NCBI RefSeq assembly: GCF_000315545.1
Contig: NZ_JH992902.1
Span: 1,796,638-1,860,637 of the forward strand
Reading direction: 5' to 3'
Length of the DNA stretch: 64,000 nt
DNA from: Selenomonas sp. F0473
GTDB lineage: Bacteria; Bacillota; Negativicutes; Selenomonadales; Selenomonadaceae
The position numbers and the translations under genes were made by a program. This document shows, one piece after another, positions 27,196-35,699 of the stretch. Each line of letters opens with the position of its first letter. The first letter of the stretch is position 1. A model generated the notes under the pieces. The model did not search any database. It saw nothing but the letters and a program-made list of their open reading frames with translations, and had not been told where the DNA came from.

Positions 27196-27831
27196 TTGAA
27201 AAAATCCAAGATTCAATTTCCCGTGATTTTCATCGGCATCTTTACGGCGGCAATCCTTGCGGCGCTCTATGTCTCGACCATCGGGCGCATGGAGAAGGCG
27301 GACGCGGCGGAGAGCGTCAAACTCTACTGCGACGCATTCGTGCGGCAGGATGAGGCGGCGCAGAACCGGCTGGCAGCCTACGGCGCGCCGACGGAGTCGT
27401 TCAATATGAAGGCGGCGTTCTCGAACGCGCTGCAGACGACGGGGGCGGCGCTCTCCCCCGAGGAGGCGGGACAGCTCGGCGACGCGTACATGGAGTCCCT
27501 GCGCGGCGCGACGGTCGAGACGGCGGTCTCGGAGCGGAACAAGGAGCGGGCGACGGTCGAGGTAACGGTGACGCGGTTCGATATGCAGGAGGCGAAAGAA
27601 AGGGCCTCCTCTCTCCTGCGCCGCCGCATGAAACTCGACGACTCTCCCGAGGAGATCCGGCGCATTGCCGTCGAGGCGACGGCAGAGGCGTATCGCGACC
27701 TCAAGCCCGCAGGTACGGCGACGTTCTATGTCCCCGTGCGTTACAATGAAAAGACGCGCATTTGGGATCCCGCGGATCCCGTGCAGTTCGGATTTGATCT
27801 TTCGAAACAGACGATGGGGGCGGCGGAGTAA
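27196..27831 (+). CDS. Membrane-anchored or secreted protein of unknown function
   Basis: 211 residues; TTG start after AGAGGTGAT. One N-terminal hydrophobic helix (FPVIFIGIFTAAILAALYV, residues 8-26) without lipobox Cys anchors or exports it. The rest is charged and helical, then a C-terminal beta segment (TATFYVPVRYNEKTRIWDP near 175). The layout resembles the DUF5105/DUF4878-type small secreted proteins, but I cannot name the family. Its TAA overlaps the methyltransferase ATG by one base. Confidence 0.7.
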   Translation: MKKSKIQFPVIFIGIFTAAILAALYVSTIGRMEKADAAESVKLYCDAFVRQDEAAQNRLAAYGAPTESFNMKAAFSNALQTTGAALSPEEAGQLGDAYMESLRGATVETAVSERNKERATVEVTVTRFDMQEAKERASSLLRRRMKLDDSPEEIRRIAVEATAEAYRDLKPAGTATFYVPVRYNEKTRIWDPADPVQFGFDLSKQTMGAAE

Positions 27832-28481
27832 TGGCGGAAAAAGACTGGCGGGAACTCGATCGGGAGACGGCCGAGGGGAACCCGCGGCACCCCGAAGGCA
27901 CGGCGGGGCGCGCGATGCTCGCGCGGATGAACGAGAGCCATGCGCGGCTGACGGCATGGGGGATCGGACTGCTCTCCTTTGCGCCGAACGATACCGTGCT
28001 CGACATCGGCTGCGGCGGCGGCAACACACTCGCACGCATGGCGGAGCGCGTGACGGCGGGGCATCTCGTCGGCATCGATTATTCCGAGACGTCGGTCGAG
28101 GCGTCGCGGGCATTCAACAGCGCGCTCGTGGCGTCGGGACGCATGGAAATTCTCTCCGGATCGGTAGAGTCTCTGCCGTTCCCGGACGCGCACTTTGATA
28201 AAGTTGTGACCGTTGAGAGTTTCTACTTTTGGCCGAATCCTGCGGAGAGCTTGAAGGAGGTCGCGCGCGTTGTAAAGCCGGGCGGGATGTTCCTCCTGCT
28301 TGCGGAGATCTACGAGCGCCCCGATCTCCCGGCAGGCATTCGGGAAAAGGTTGAGGCATACGAGCTGACGAATCCGACGCCCGCGGAATTTGAACGGCTC
28401 TTCCGTGCGGCGGGATTCCCCGAGGTCGAGACACATTTTATGGACGGCGAATATTGGATCGCCGTTCTTGGGAAAAGATAA
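27831..28481 (+). CDS. Class I SAM-dependent methyltransferase
   Basis: 216 residues with the UbiE/Methyltransf_11 fold: SAM-binding motif I VLDIGCGGGNTL near residue 51, acidic motif II LVGIDYSE near 78, and the post-motif VTVESFYFWPNP near 125 with VARVVKPGGMFLL near 146. The substrate is unknown; this group includes arsenite and small-molecule methyltransferases, but the Cys residues expected for ArsM are not seen. Coupled to the gene before it and ended by a strong hairpin shared with the LysR gene. Confidence 0.9.
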   Translation: MAEKDWRELDRETAEGNPRHPEGTAGRAMLARMNESHARLTAWGIGLLSFAPNDTVLDIGCGGGNTLARMAERVTAGHLVGIDYSETSVEASRAFNSALVASGRMEILSGSVESLPFPDAHFDKVVTVESFYFWPNPAESLKEVARVVKPGGMFLLLAEIYERPDLPAGIREKVEAYELTNPTPAEFERLFRAAGFPEVETHFMDGEYWIAVLGKR

Positions 28482-28485
28482 ATAG

Positions 28486-28530
28486 AGAGTCGGTATGCCG
28501 GTGCATCGTACGCATCGGCATACCGGCTCT
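28486..28530. terminator. Bidirectional terminator between methyltransferase and LysR genes
   Basis: GAGTCGGTATGCCG and CGGCATACCGGCTC pair around a 15-base loop; TTTT follows on the plus side and TTTAT on the minus side. Confidence 0.75.
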
Positions 28531-28531
28531 T

Positions 28532-29416
28532 TTATCTATGCTGCGCGAGTGTGCGGACGAATCTCTCGATGTGCGCGGGCGGATGCTGCGCATAGAGGAG
28601 TCCATAGGGGACGGCGTACGCCCAATCGACGGGAATCGTCACGAGCGCGGGATGCACATCCTTCCAACAAGAGAGCGTCAGCAGTACGCTGCCCGTTTCG
28701 GCACAGCGGTTGAACACCGAGATATCGTAAAAATGCGCGGTATCCTCGATCCGGATATGCAGATCCTCTTCTAATGTGCGGCGCGCGGCATCGTTGCTCG
28801 CGGAGTCGCCCGCGGCGACCATGAGCACCGTATCGCCGCGGAGGTCGGACGGCGTGAGCAGCTCCTTTTGCGCAAGGCGATGCCCGCGGGGAACGGCGCA
28901 CATGATCTCATAGCGTCCCAGCATGAGCATATTGCATTTTTCCAGCCATGCATCGGAATCGCACGCCGCGACGAGGAAATCGTATTTCTCGCCAATGCGC
29001 ACAATCTCCGCAAGAATGCCGTTGTGATCGTCCTCGAAGGGAACGAGATTCAGCGCGTAGTTCGGGAACGCCTCGCTCATTTGGTACCAGAGATCCATGA
29101 ACGGCTTTGCCGGGTTGAGCATCGAGGTTCCCACGCGAAACACCTTCGGTTCTTCGGTCATGGCGCGGCGCGCGTTTTCAACCGATTGAGCGGCATAGTC
29201 CGTCAGAAACTGTGCGTCCTTGCAGATGATTTCGCCCGCCGGGGTCAGACGGACGCCGTGCGAGCTGCGCGTGAGGAGAGGAAGTGCAAGGCGGCTCTCG
29301 AGCGTATTGATCTGTTTCATCACCGCCGTGGGAGAGATGAAGAGCCGCTCGGCTGCCTTGCTGAAACTGCCGCAGTTCGCGACCGTTAAAAATACCGATA
29401 ACTGTGTGCTGATCAT
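28532..29416 (-). CDS. LysR-family transcriptional regulator
   Basis: 294 residues from the ATG at 29416 (after GGAGG, six-base spacing). N-terminal winged helix-turn-helix: FLTVANCGSFSKAAERLF near residue 9 and TAVMKQINTLESRL near 30. An effector-binding domain of periplasmic-protein type follows (FRVGTSMLNPAKPFMDLW near 93). Effector not predictable. Divergently oriented from the flavodoxin gene at 29529 with a 112-base shared control region, the usual arrangement for a LysR regulator and its target operon. Confidence 0.92.
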   Translation of the reverse strand: MISTQLSVFLTVANCGSFSKAAERLFISPTAVMKQINTLESRLALPLLTRSSHGVRLTPAGEIICKDAQFLTDYAAQSVENARRAMTEEPKVFRVGTSMLNPAKPFMDLWYQMSEAFPNYALNLVPFEDDHNGILAEIVRIGEKYDFLVAACDSDAWLEKCNMLMLGRYEIMCAVPRGHRLAQKELLTPSDLRGDTVLMVAAGDSASNDAARRTLEEDLHIRIEDTAHFYDISVFNRCAETGSVLLTLSCWKDVHPALVTIPVDWAYAVPYGLLYAQHPPAHIERFVRTLAQHR

Positions 29417-29441
29417 ATGATGCCTCCGCTTTGAACTTTTG

Positions 29442-29479
29442 GTTAAAGTGACTGTAACATATCGGAGATTCCGTGTCAA
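29442..29479 (-). promoter_or_regulatory. LysR promoter with overlapping operator-like palindrome
   Basis: On the minus strand TTGACA (29474-29479) and TACAGT (29451-29456) are 17 bases apart. The -10 lies inside GTTAAAGTGACTGTAAC (29442-29458), an interrupted palindrome with the T-N11-A form of LysR sites. Autorepression and control of the divergent operon are inferred. A TATGAT at 29492 could be the -10 for the plus-strand genes. Confidence 0.55.
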
Positions 29480-29528
29480 CGAATCTTGCTGTATGATAGG
29501 TACAGAAACGAGAACGGAGGCACACAGA

Positions 29529-30044
29529 ATGAAAGCGTTGATTGCGTACTTTTCCCGCGCACACGAGAACTATGTGAGCGGCACACTCAAGGAACTGCCG
29601 GTAGGGAATACGGAAGTCGCCGCGGGCATCATCCGGAAGTTGACGGGGGCGGACATATTCCGCATCGATCCGGTTCGGGAATATGCCGCGGATTACAACA
29701 CCTGCATCGAGGAGGCGCGCGCCGATCGGCGGAACAATGCCCGCCCCGCACTGAAGGAATATCCGGAGAGCCTCGACGGCTATGACGTCGTGTATCTTGG
29801 ATTCCCCAATTATTGGGGGACGATGCCGATGGCGGTGTTCACCTTTCTCGAGCATTTTGACTTCAAAGGAAAGACGATCCGACCGTTCTGCACGCACGAG
29901 GGCAGCGGCATGGGCGCGAGCGAAAAGGACATCGCGCGCCTTTGCCCGGGTGCGCACGTTGCAAAGGGGCTGCCGATTCACGGCGCCGGTGTCACTGCGT
30001 CGGAGCCGATCATCCGCAGTTGGATCGAAAGCTTTTCAGAATAA
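29529..30044 (+). CDS. Flavodoxin-family protein
   Basis: 171 residues from ATG 29529, preceded by GGAGGCACACAGA. The fold follows that at 20210: KALIAYFSRAHENY at the start (phosphate loop), VVYLGFPNYWGTMP near 87 and PFCTHEGSGMGASEKD near 120 for flavin binding. Probably an FMN-dependent redox protein. First gene of the run divergent from the LysR regulator; SnoaL-like, SDR and aldo/keto reductase genes follow in the same direction with gaps of 33-63 bases. Confidence 0.88.
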   Translation: MKALIAYFSRAHENYVSGTLKELPVGNTEVAAGIIRKLTGADIFRIDPVREYAADYNTCIEEARADRRNNARPALKEYPESLDGYDVVYLGFPNYWGTMPMAVFTFLEHFDFKGKTIRPFCTHEGSGMGASEKDIARLCPGAHVAKGLPIHGAGVTASEPIIRSWIESFSE

Positions 30045-30077
30045 AAATTTATTGACCATGAAAACGGGGGGATTACA

Positions 30078-30521
30078 ATGACGATGATCGAAGAAATCGC
30101 AGCGAGCCAAGAGCTGAAACAGCTTGTCGATACCTACGCAAACGAGTCCGACAAGAACAATCAGGACTACTATGTAAACATTTTTACCGAGGACTGCCGG
30201 GTGCGTGTTTACTTTAACGGCGAGCTCGGTATGGATCTGAAGAATGTGCATGATCTGATTGCGGCGTACAAGGGATTCGGCGCGGCAAAGGCGGCGTTCC
30301 ATATGAACGGACAGCAGACGGTCGCCTTCGAGGACGAGACGCATGCCACGGGAACCTGCTATGCGCTGGCACATCTCGTCAACGAGAAGGACGGTGCCGA
30401 TATGCTGACGACGCACGCCGTGCGCTATGAGGATCGCTATGTGAGGACTGCGGCGGGGTGGCGCATTGCGGCACGGGAGCAGTATTTTATGTTTTCCGAT
30501 ACGCACGCACTTGGAAAATAA
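30078..30521 (+). CDS. SnoaL/NTF2-like protein
   Basis: 147 residues; ATG after GGGGGG. An N-terminal helix pair (ELKQLVDTYANESDKNNQDYY) leads to a cone-shaped beta-sheet typical of NTF2-like proteins (HATGTCYALAHLVNEKDG near 94; RYVRTAAGWRIAAREQYF near 121). Members can be isomerases, hydratases or ligand binders; no catalytic assignment is possible here. Its place among reductase genes suggests a small hydrophobic substrate. Confidence 0.82.
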   Translation: MTMIEEIAASQELKQLVDTYANESDKNNQDYYVNIFTEDCRVRVYFNGELGMDLKNVHDLIAAYKGFGAAKAAFHMNGQQTVAFEDETHATGTCYALAHLVNEKDGADMLTTHAVRYEDRYVRTAAGWRIAAREQYFMFSDTHALGK

Positions 30522-30564
30522 ACCGGTGACGTTTTGAATCTATCATAGGAAACGGGAAGAACAT

Positions 30565-31404
30565 ATGAAAGACGTTATGATTGTGACGGGAGCCGGTCAG
30601 CTGAGCATGGCGATTGCGCGCCGCATGGGCTATGAGATGAAGATCGTCGTGGGCGATAAGAGCCGGAAGAACGCGGGCAATATTGCGGAGACCATGACGA
30701 ACGCGGGCTTTGATGCGGAGGCGATGGAGATGGATCTCTCCGACCGCGCCTCCATCCGCGCCCTCATCGAAAAGGCGCAGGAATACGGCGACGTCAAGAT
30801 GCTCGTCAACGGCGCGGGGCTTTCGCCCAGTCAGGCAAGCATCGAAGCCATCCTGAAGGTCGATCTCTACGGCACGGCCGTGCTCCTCGAGGAGGTCGGC
30901 AAGGTCATCGCACGCGGCGGCACGGGCGTGACGATCTCCAGTCAGTCCGGGCACCGCATGGCACAGCTAACGGCAGAGCAGGACAGAGCGCTCGCCGTGA
31001 CGCCGACCGAGGAACTGCTCGCGCTCGATTTCCTGCAGCCGGATCGGATCGAAAACAGCCTCCATGCCTATCAGCTCTCCAAACGTGCGAATGCGAAACG
31101 CGTCATGGGTGAAGCGGCAGGGCGCTGGAGCGATCGCGGTGCGCGCATCAACTCGATTTCGCCGGGCATCGTCGTGACGCCGCTTGCCATCGACGAGTTC
31201 AACGGCATTCGCGGCGACTTCTACAAGAATATGTTTGCCAAATGCCCGGCGGGGCGTCCCGGCACGGCGGACGAGATCGCGAACGTCGCCGAGCTGCTGC
31301 TGAGTCCGCAGGGCGCGTTCATCACGGGCGCGGACTTCCTTATAGACGGAGGCGCGACGGCTTCCTATTTCTACGGGAAACTCAGCGAAGATCCGCGGAG
31401 CTGA
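30565..31404 (+). CDS. Short-chain dehydrogenase/reductase
   Basis: 279 residues with an NAD(P) fold: TGAGQLSMAIARRMG near residue 8 (glycine motif variant TGAGxxxxA), NGAGLSPSQAS near 86 (normally NNAG), a probable catalytic Ser in VTISSQSGHRM near 125, and the YQLSKRANAKRVMGEAA segment with Tyr-x3-Lys near 171-175. INSISPGIVVTPLA near 191 and the C-terminal FLIDGGATASY near 260 are family-typical. Extended insert between Ser and Tyr. Substrate unknown. Confidence 0.9.
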   Translation: MKDVMIVTGAGQLSMAIARRMGYEMKIVVGDKSRKNAGNIAETMTNAGFDAEAMEMDLSDRASIRALIEKAQEYGDVKMLVNGAGLSPSQASIEAILKVDLYGTAVLLEEVGKVIARGGTGVTISSQSGHRMAQLTAEQDRALAVTPTEELLALDFLQPDRIENSLHAYQLSKRANAKRVMGEAAGRWSDRGARINSISPGIVVTPLAIDEFNGIRGDFYKNMFAKCPAGRPGTADEIANVAELLLSPQGAFITGADFLIDGGATASYFYGKLSEDPRS

Positions 31405-31467
31405 GCAGGGGGCTTGACAAGGCGGGAGACGGCACCGCACTCTGTTGGGAAACAGGAGGATTATACC

Positions 31468-32319
31468 ATGGAATATGTAACATTGAAGAATGGCATTCGG
31501 ATGCCGATGGAAGGATTCGGCGTCTTTCAAGTTGAGGATGCGGCGCAGTGCGAGCAGGCAGTGTTGGATGCGATTGCGGCGGGCTATCGGCTGATTGACA
31601 CAGCGGCAGCATATTTTAACGAGGCGGCTGTCGGCGCGGCGATCCGCACATCCGGCGTCCCGCGCGACGAACTCTTTATTACGACGAAACTATGGGTGCA
31701 GGATACGAGCTATGAGGGCGCGCAGAAGGCGTTCGCCGTCTCCATGGATAAGCTGGGGCTGGATTATCTGGATCTCTATCTGATCCATCAGCCCTTTAAC
31801 GACTATTACGGCGCATGGCGCGCGATGGAGGAACTCTATAAGGCGGGCAAGATTCGTGCAATTGGCGTCTCCAATTTCTATCCGGATCGGCTTACCGATC
31901 TTTGCCTCAATGCAAAGATTCCGCCGATGGTCAATCAAGTGGAGCTGCATCCCTTCTTCGCGCAGGAGAAGGCACTCAAAACAATGAAGGCGTTTGGCGT
32001 CGTACCGCAGGCGTGGGGACCACTTGCCGAGGGCAAGCACGGCATCTTTACGAATGAAAAGATCGTCGCCATCGCGAAAAAATACGGGAAATCCACGGCG
32101 CAGGTCGTCCTGCGCTGGAATGTGCAGCGCGGCGTCGTGATTATTCCAAAATCCGTGCGGCGGGAGCGTATGGAAGAGAACATCGATATTTGGGACTTTT
32201 CGTTGACGGATGCCGAGATGGCTGAGGTTTCGCGCCTTGACCTCGGGCGCAGCGAGATCGTTGATCATCGCACCGCAGAGACCGTCAAGTGGCTGAGCGG
32301 TTGGCATATCCATGACTGA
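31468..32319 (+). CDS. Aldo/keto reductase
   Basis: 283 residues from ATG 31468 (after CAGGAGGATTATACC). NADPH-dependent carbonyl reductase of the AKR5-like (2,5-diketo-gluconate reductase-like) group: RLIDTAAAYFNEAAVG near residue 43 holds the catalytic Asp and Tyr, LFITTKLWVQD near 68 the Lys, and IHQPFNDYYGAW near 107 has HQP where HWP is usual. IPKSVRRERMEENI near 226 binds the coenzyme phosphate. Part of the LysR-divergent redox run. Confidence 0.93.
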   Translation: MEYVTLKNGIRMPMEGFGVFQVEDAAQCEQAVLDAIAAGYRLIDTAAAYFNEAAVGAAIRTSGVPRDELFITTKLWVQDTSYEGAQKAFAVSMDKLGLDYLDLYLIHQPFNDYYGAWRAMEELYKAGKIRAIGVSNFYPDRLTDLCLNAKIPPMVNQVELHPFFAQEKALKTMKAFGVVPQAWGPLAEGKHGIFTNEKIVAIAKKYGKSTAQVVLRWNVQRGVVIIPKSVRRERMEENIDIWDFSLTDAEMAEVSRLDLGRSEIVDHRTAETVKWLSGWHIHD

Positions 32320-32335
32320 AAGGCGATAGATTGAC

Positions 32336-33253
32336 ATGGCCGTCTTTCAGCAAATGCTTATTTTTACGCTGCTCGTGATGGCGGGACTTTATGCGCGGCA
32401 TAAGCGTCTGGTCACGGACGAAAGCCAAGCGCAGATCTCGGGGATTGTCGTACGGATCGCATATCCCGCAATCATTCTCTCGGGGGCGATTACGGATGAG
32501 CCGCATGTGACCGGAACGGAGCTTTTATTTACGTTCGGCGTGACGCTGGCGCTGCTCATCTTCCTCCTTGCGGGGGCATGGATTCTGCCGCGTATACTGC
32601 GGTATGAGAAGAAGTATTACACCGTCGTGAACCTCATGAAGATGTTCAGCAGCATCGGGTTTATGGGCGTTCCCATGATTGACGCGCTCTATGGGAAAGG
32701 CGCGCTCATCTATATCACGGTATTTTTGATCCCCTTTAACCTGCTGTTTTACTCGTATGCGATGACGGCGATCAAAGGCGGAGCCGGCGGTGGATTTCGT
32801 CTGCGCGATGTGCTCAACGAGGGGATGCTCGCATGTTTCCTCGCAGTGCCGCTCTATCTCGCTAACGTGCAGGTACCCTATGCCCTGCAGGCGACGCTGC
32901 ATATGCTCGGCGCAATGACCGCACCGCTTGCGATGCTTCTCATGGGCGCGCTCCTCGCCGATATGGATTGGCGCGGGATGTTCTCGGATGTCCGCATATG
33001 GGCGTTTTCACTCGTGAAGATGATCATCCTGCCGGCAGCGGTTGTTCTGGCACTCGGCCGGTTCGTTGACAGCCCGGTGCTTCTCGGCGTCTGCATGGCG
33101 GCGATTGCGACGCCGGTCGGCAACGGATTGGCGCTGCTCGCAGCAATGTACAATAAGGAGGCCTACCCCGTATCCATGAAGGGGATCACGCTGACGACGC
33201 TGGTCGCGCCCATAACGATGCCCATCGCCTATTGGCTCGCAGGGCTTGCATGA
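32336..33253 (+). CDS. AEC-family transporter
   Basis: Auxin-efflux-carrier-type permease of 305 residues with about ten hydrophobic helices; ATG 17 bases after the reductase stop, weak ribosome site. Conserved features: LVTDESQAQISGIVVRIAYPAIIL near residue 21, SSIGFMGVPMIDALYG near 105, and the C-terminal LLGVCMAAIATPVGNGLALLAA near 249. Bacterial AEC members move malate, malonate or other organic acids. In this operon it may move the substrate or product of the reductases. Confidence 0.88.
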   Translation: MAVFQQMLIFTLLVMAGLYARHKRLVTDESQAQISGIVVRIAYPAIILSGAITDEPHVTGTELLFTFGVTLALLIFLLAGAWILPRILRYEKKYYTVVNLMKMFSSIGFMGVPMIDALYGKGALIYITVFLIPFNLLFYSYAMTAIKGGAGGGFRLRDVLNEGMLACFLAVPLYLANVQVPYALQATLHMLGAMTAPLAMLLMGALLADMDWRGMFSDVRIWAFSLVKMIILPAAVVLALGRFVDSPVLLGVCMAAIATPVGNGLALLAAMYNKEAYPVSMKGITLTTLVAPITMPIAYWLAGLA

Positions 33254-33273
33254 AAGGAAATAGAGGGAACAAC

Positions 33274-34391
33274 ATGAAGAAATCAAAACTTATCGTCGCA
33301 TGTGTGCCGGGCTCGATCTTTGCTTTGTCGCCAAGCCGCAGAACGCGGCGGCAAAGGAAAAGCCTATTGTCCTTGAGACACAGGGCAGTTTTGCCGTTGG
33401 CGGAACGACGGTCACACATCCGGGGACTTTCTCGGAGGAAAAATTCCTCTCCGAGGACGGACAGAAAGCATACGGCGACCATGCCTATGTATTCTATCAG
33501 ATTCCGGCACATACGCGAAAATATCCGCTCGTATTTCAGCACGGCGGAGCACAGACGAAACGCACATGGGAATCGACGCCCGACGGACGCGACGGCTTCC
33601 AAAACATTTTCCTGCGGAAGCACTACAGCGTCTACCTGATTGATCAGCCGCGCACGGGCGATGCGGGGCTCTCTACGAAAGCGAAGAATCCCGGGGAAAT
33701 GTGGGGCGCGAATCCCATGTACGGCGATCATACGCTTTATATGCTGTCGCGTGTCGGACGTTTTCCAAATGGAGCGCCGGAACTGCTTGCGGATTCAAAA
33801 TTTCCGCCCGGCGCCGAGAGCTACGATCAGTTCCAACGTTCGTGGACGATTGAGTCGGGGCCGCGTGACGACGATATGAATGCGGACGCTATGGCGGCGC
33901 TGCTCAATAAGATTGGACCGTCGATTCTCGTGACGCATTCGATGGGCGGTACGATCGGCTGGCGTACGCCGATCCGTACCGACAACGTGAAGGCGATCGT
34001 TTCGTTCGAGCCGGGCGGGACACCGTTTATCTTCCCTGAGAATGAGATGCCCGAACCCATCGAATCCGTTTACCCGCCGCTGAGCGCGCGTGCCAAAGGG
34101 ATACCCGCAGCGGATTTTGAAAAGCTCACGCGCATTCCCATGCTCCTCATCTATGGCGGCAATATCGCGGAGCAGCCGTCGAAGGAAGTCGGTCCGGATA
34201 AATGGCGCACGGAGTATCAAATGGCACAAAGGTTTGTTGCGACGATCAACCGTCACGGCGGAGATGCGACAATCATTTATTTGCCGGAGCGTGGCATCAA
34301 GGGAAACACCCATTTCCTTATGGCAGATCTGAACAATAAGGAAATCGCCGATATTGCAGAACAGTGGCTGCATGAAAAAGGACTGGACTAA
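33274..34391 (+). pseudogene. Secreted alpha/beta hydrolase with a frameshift at the signal peptide
   Basis: The best start, ATG 33274 after GAGGGA, encodes a signal-like MKKSKLIVACVPGSIFALS, but that frame soon becomes nonsense (SRRTRRQRK). The hydrolase frame is offset by one lost base, is open from 33300, and continues QNAAAKEKPIVLETQG after the expected cleavage region. The shift therefore lies near 33320-33345. The body is intact: VFQHGGAQTKRTW near residue 79 of the long frame, nucleophile elbow THSMGGTIG near 213, LLIYGG near 280 and a late His in GNTHFLM near 344. Either a fresh frameshift, or translation from ATG 33300 of an unexported enzyme. Confidence 0.65.
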
Positions 34392-34421
34392 ACTCTTTGC
34401 ACTGTTTTGTATCATACCGTC

Positions 34422-34451
34422 AAAAAACTCCCGCTGCGGCGGGAGTTTTTT
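34422..34451. terminator. Bidirectional terminator
   Basis: CTCCCGC (34428-34434) and GCGGGAG (34439-34445) with a TGCG loop, six A on the left and six T on the right; shared by the convergent hydrolase and ATP-grasp genes. Confidence 0.85.
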
Positions 34452-34489
34452 GATGTGTCTCACATCCGGCATGCGGTTTTGTGCAATTT

Positions 34490-35686
34490 TTACTGTTCCG
34501 TCTGCGCATGGACGAACCGAATGAATTCGTCCGTTGCGGCCTGATCTTTGAGTTTGGCGGTGTACATGTGATTGCCCATCTGTGGCCACATCATCTCGGG
34601 CATCCGCTCGCACATGACGAGTTTGCCCGCGTACCGGTCGATGATCTCCTCGTGGCTGTGCACGTAGCGGTGGAAGTCGCGGCGGCTCGCGTAGGCGCAG
34701 AAGCAGTGCGCGCCGAGGTCCGGGAGGAGGCGGCGGTCCGCGGTGATCATATCCGCCCAAATCTCGTAGACGTCGGTGGCGTGGGCATAGTTCATCATGT
34801 CGGTCGTATAGCCGCCCGCGGGACGCATGTTGACTTCGAGCCCAACGAAGTCGCCGACGCCGCCGAGCCCGCGTTTTTCCTTCGTCAGTCGGAAGAACTC
34901 GAGATGGACAAAGCGGCTGCGTACGCCGAACGCCTTGAGCGTGGCGCGTCCCATTTCTTTCAGCGCCTCGGGTACGCGGTCGGCCGTATAGTAGGAGAGG
35001 TCGAGCTGATAGAGAACGATGTCCATGACGGACGGCGGCCAGACGGTCATGGATTCGAAGACGGGGACGGAGTTCGAATCGACGACGGCGTCGTACGAAC
35101 AGATGTCGCCTGTGACGAACTCCTCCATGACGTAAGGAACTTCGGGTTTCGACGAATAGAAGTGGCAGAGTTCGTCGTGGTTGTCGATGCGGTAGGTATC
35201 GGTTGCGCCGACGCCTGTGTCGGGTTTGACGATGACGGGATAGCCGACCTCGGCGAGGAATGCCTCTGCGTCCTCGAGCGTCGTGACGGGGCGCAGGCGC
35301 GCAGTCGGGATGCCCGCTTTCTTATAGTAGGGCTTCATGCCGGATTTGTTCTTGATGCGCGCCATGTCGCCGAACTGCCAGCCCGTGCGGATGTTGAAGT
35401 CCGTGCGCAGGCGCGCGTCGCTCTCGAGCCAGAACTCGTTGTTGGACTCGAGCCAGTCGATGCGGCCGTATTTGAAGGTGAAGAACGCGACGGCGCGCAG
35501 CATCTGATCGTAGTCGCCGAGGGACGGGACGAAGTAGTATTCGGTGAGCGCATCGCGCGCTTCGTGGGGCAGTTCGTCATAGGGCGCGTCCCCGATGCCG
35601 AGGACGTTGACGCCCTTCCTTTTCAGGCGGTCGCAGAAATTCCAATAGACGCGCGGGAACTGCGGTGAAACGAAGATAAAGTTCAT
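34490..35686 (-). CDS. ATP-grasp ligase-like protein
   Basis: 398 residues. An N-terminal Rossmann-like domain (FIFVSPQFPRVYWNFCDRL) precedes an ATP-grasp domain: GYPVIVKPDTGVGATDTYRI near residue 157 is the ATP-binding lysine/glycine loop, YVMEEFVTGDICSYDAVV near 190 the specificity strand, and GLEVNMRPAGGYTTDMMN near 285 the Mg-binding Glu/Asn. Such enzymes join a carboxylate to an amine or thiol via acyl phosphate. It lies 13 bases downstream of the COG4947-type hydrolase, in the same operon. The substrate is unknown. Confidence 0.85.
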   Translation of the reverse strand: MNFIFVSPQFPRVYWNFCDRLKRKGVNVLGIGDAPYDELPHEARDALTEYYFVPSLGDYDQMLRAVAFFTFKYGRIDWLESNNEFWLESDARLRTDFNIRTGWQFGDMARIKNKSGMKPYYKKAGIPTARLRPVTTLEDAEAFLAEVGYPVIVKPDTGVGATDTYRIDNHDELCHFYSSKPEVPYVMEEFVTGDICSYDAVVDSNSVPVFESMTVWPPSVMDIVLYQLDLSYYTADRVPEALKEMGRATLKAFGVRSRFVHLEFFRLTKEKRGLGGVGDFVGLEVNMRPAGGYTTDMMNYAHATDVYEIWADMITADRRLLPDLGAHCFCAYASRRDFHRYVHSHEEIIDRYAGKLVMCERMPEMMWPQMGNHMYTAKLKDQAATDEFIRFVHAQTEQ

Positions 35687-35699
35687 GCGGTCACCTCAT

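Noticed and set aside
34501-35668. 395-codon plus-strand frame over the ATP-grasp gene
   Set aside because: Antisense shadow; the minus strand shows the ATP-grasp motifs and a proper start.
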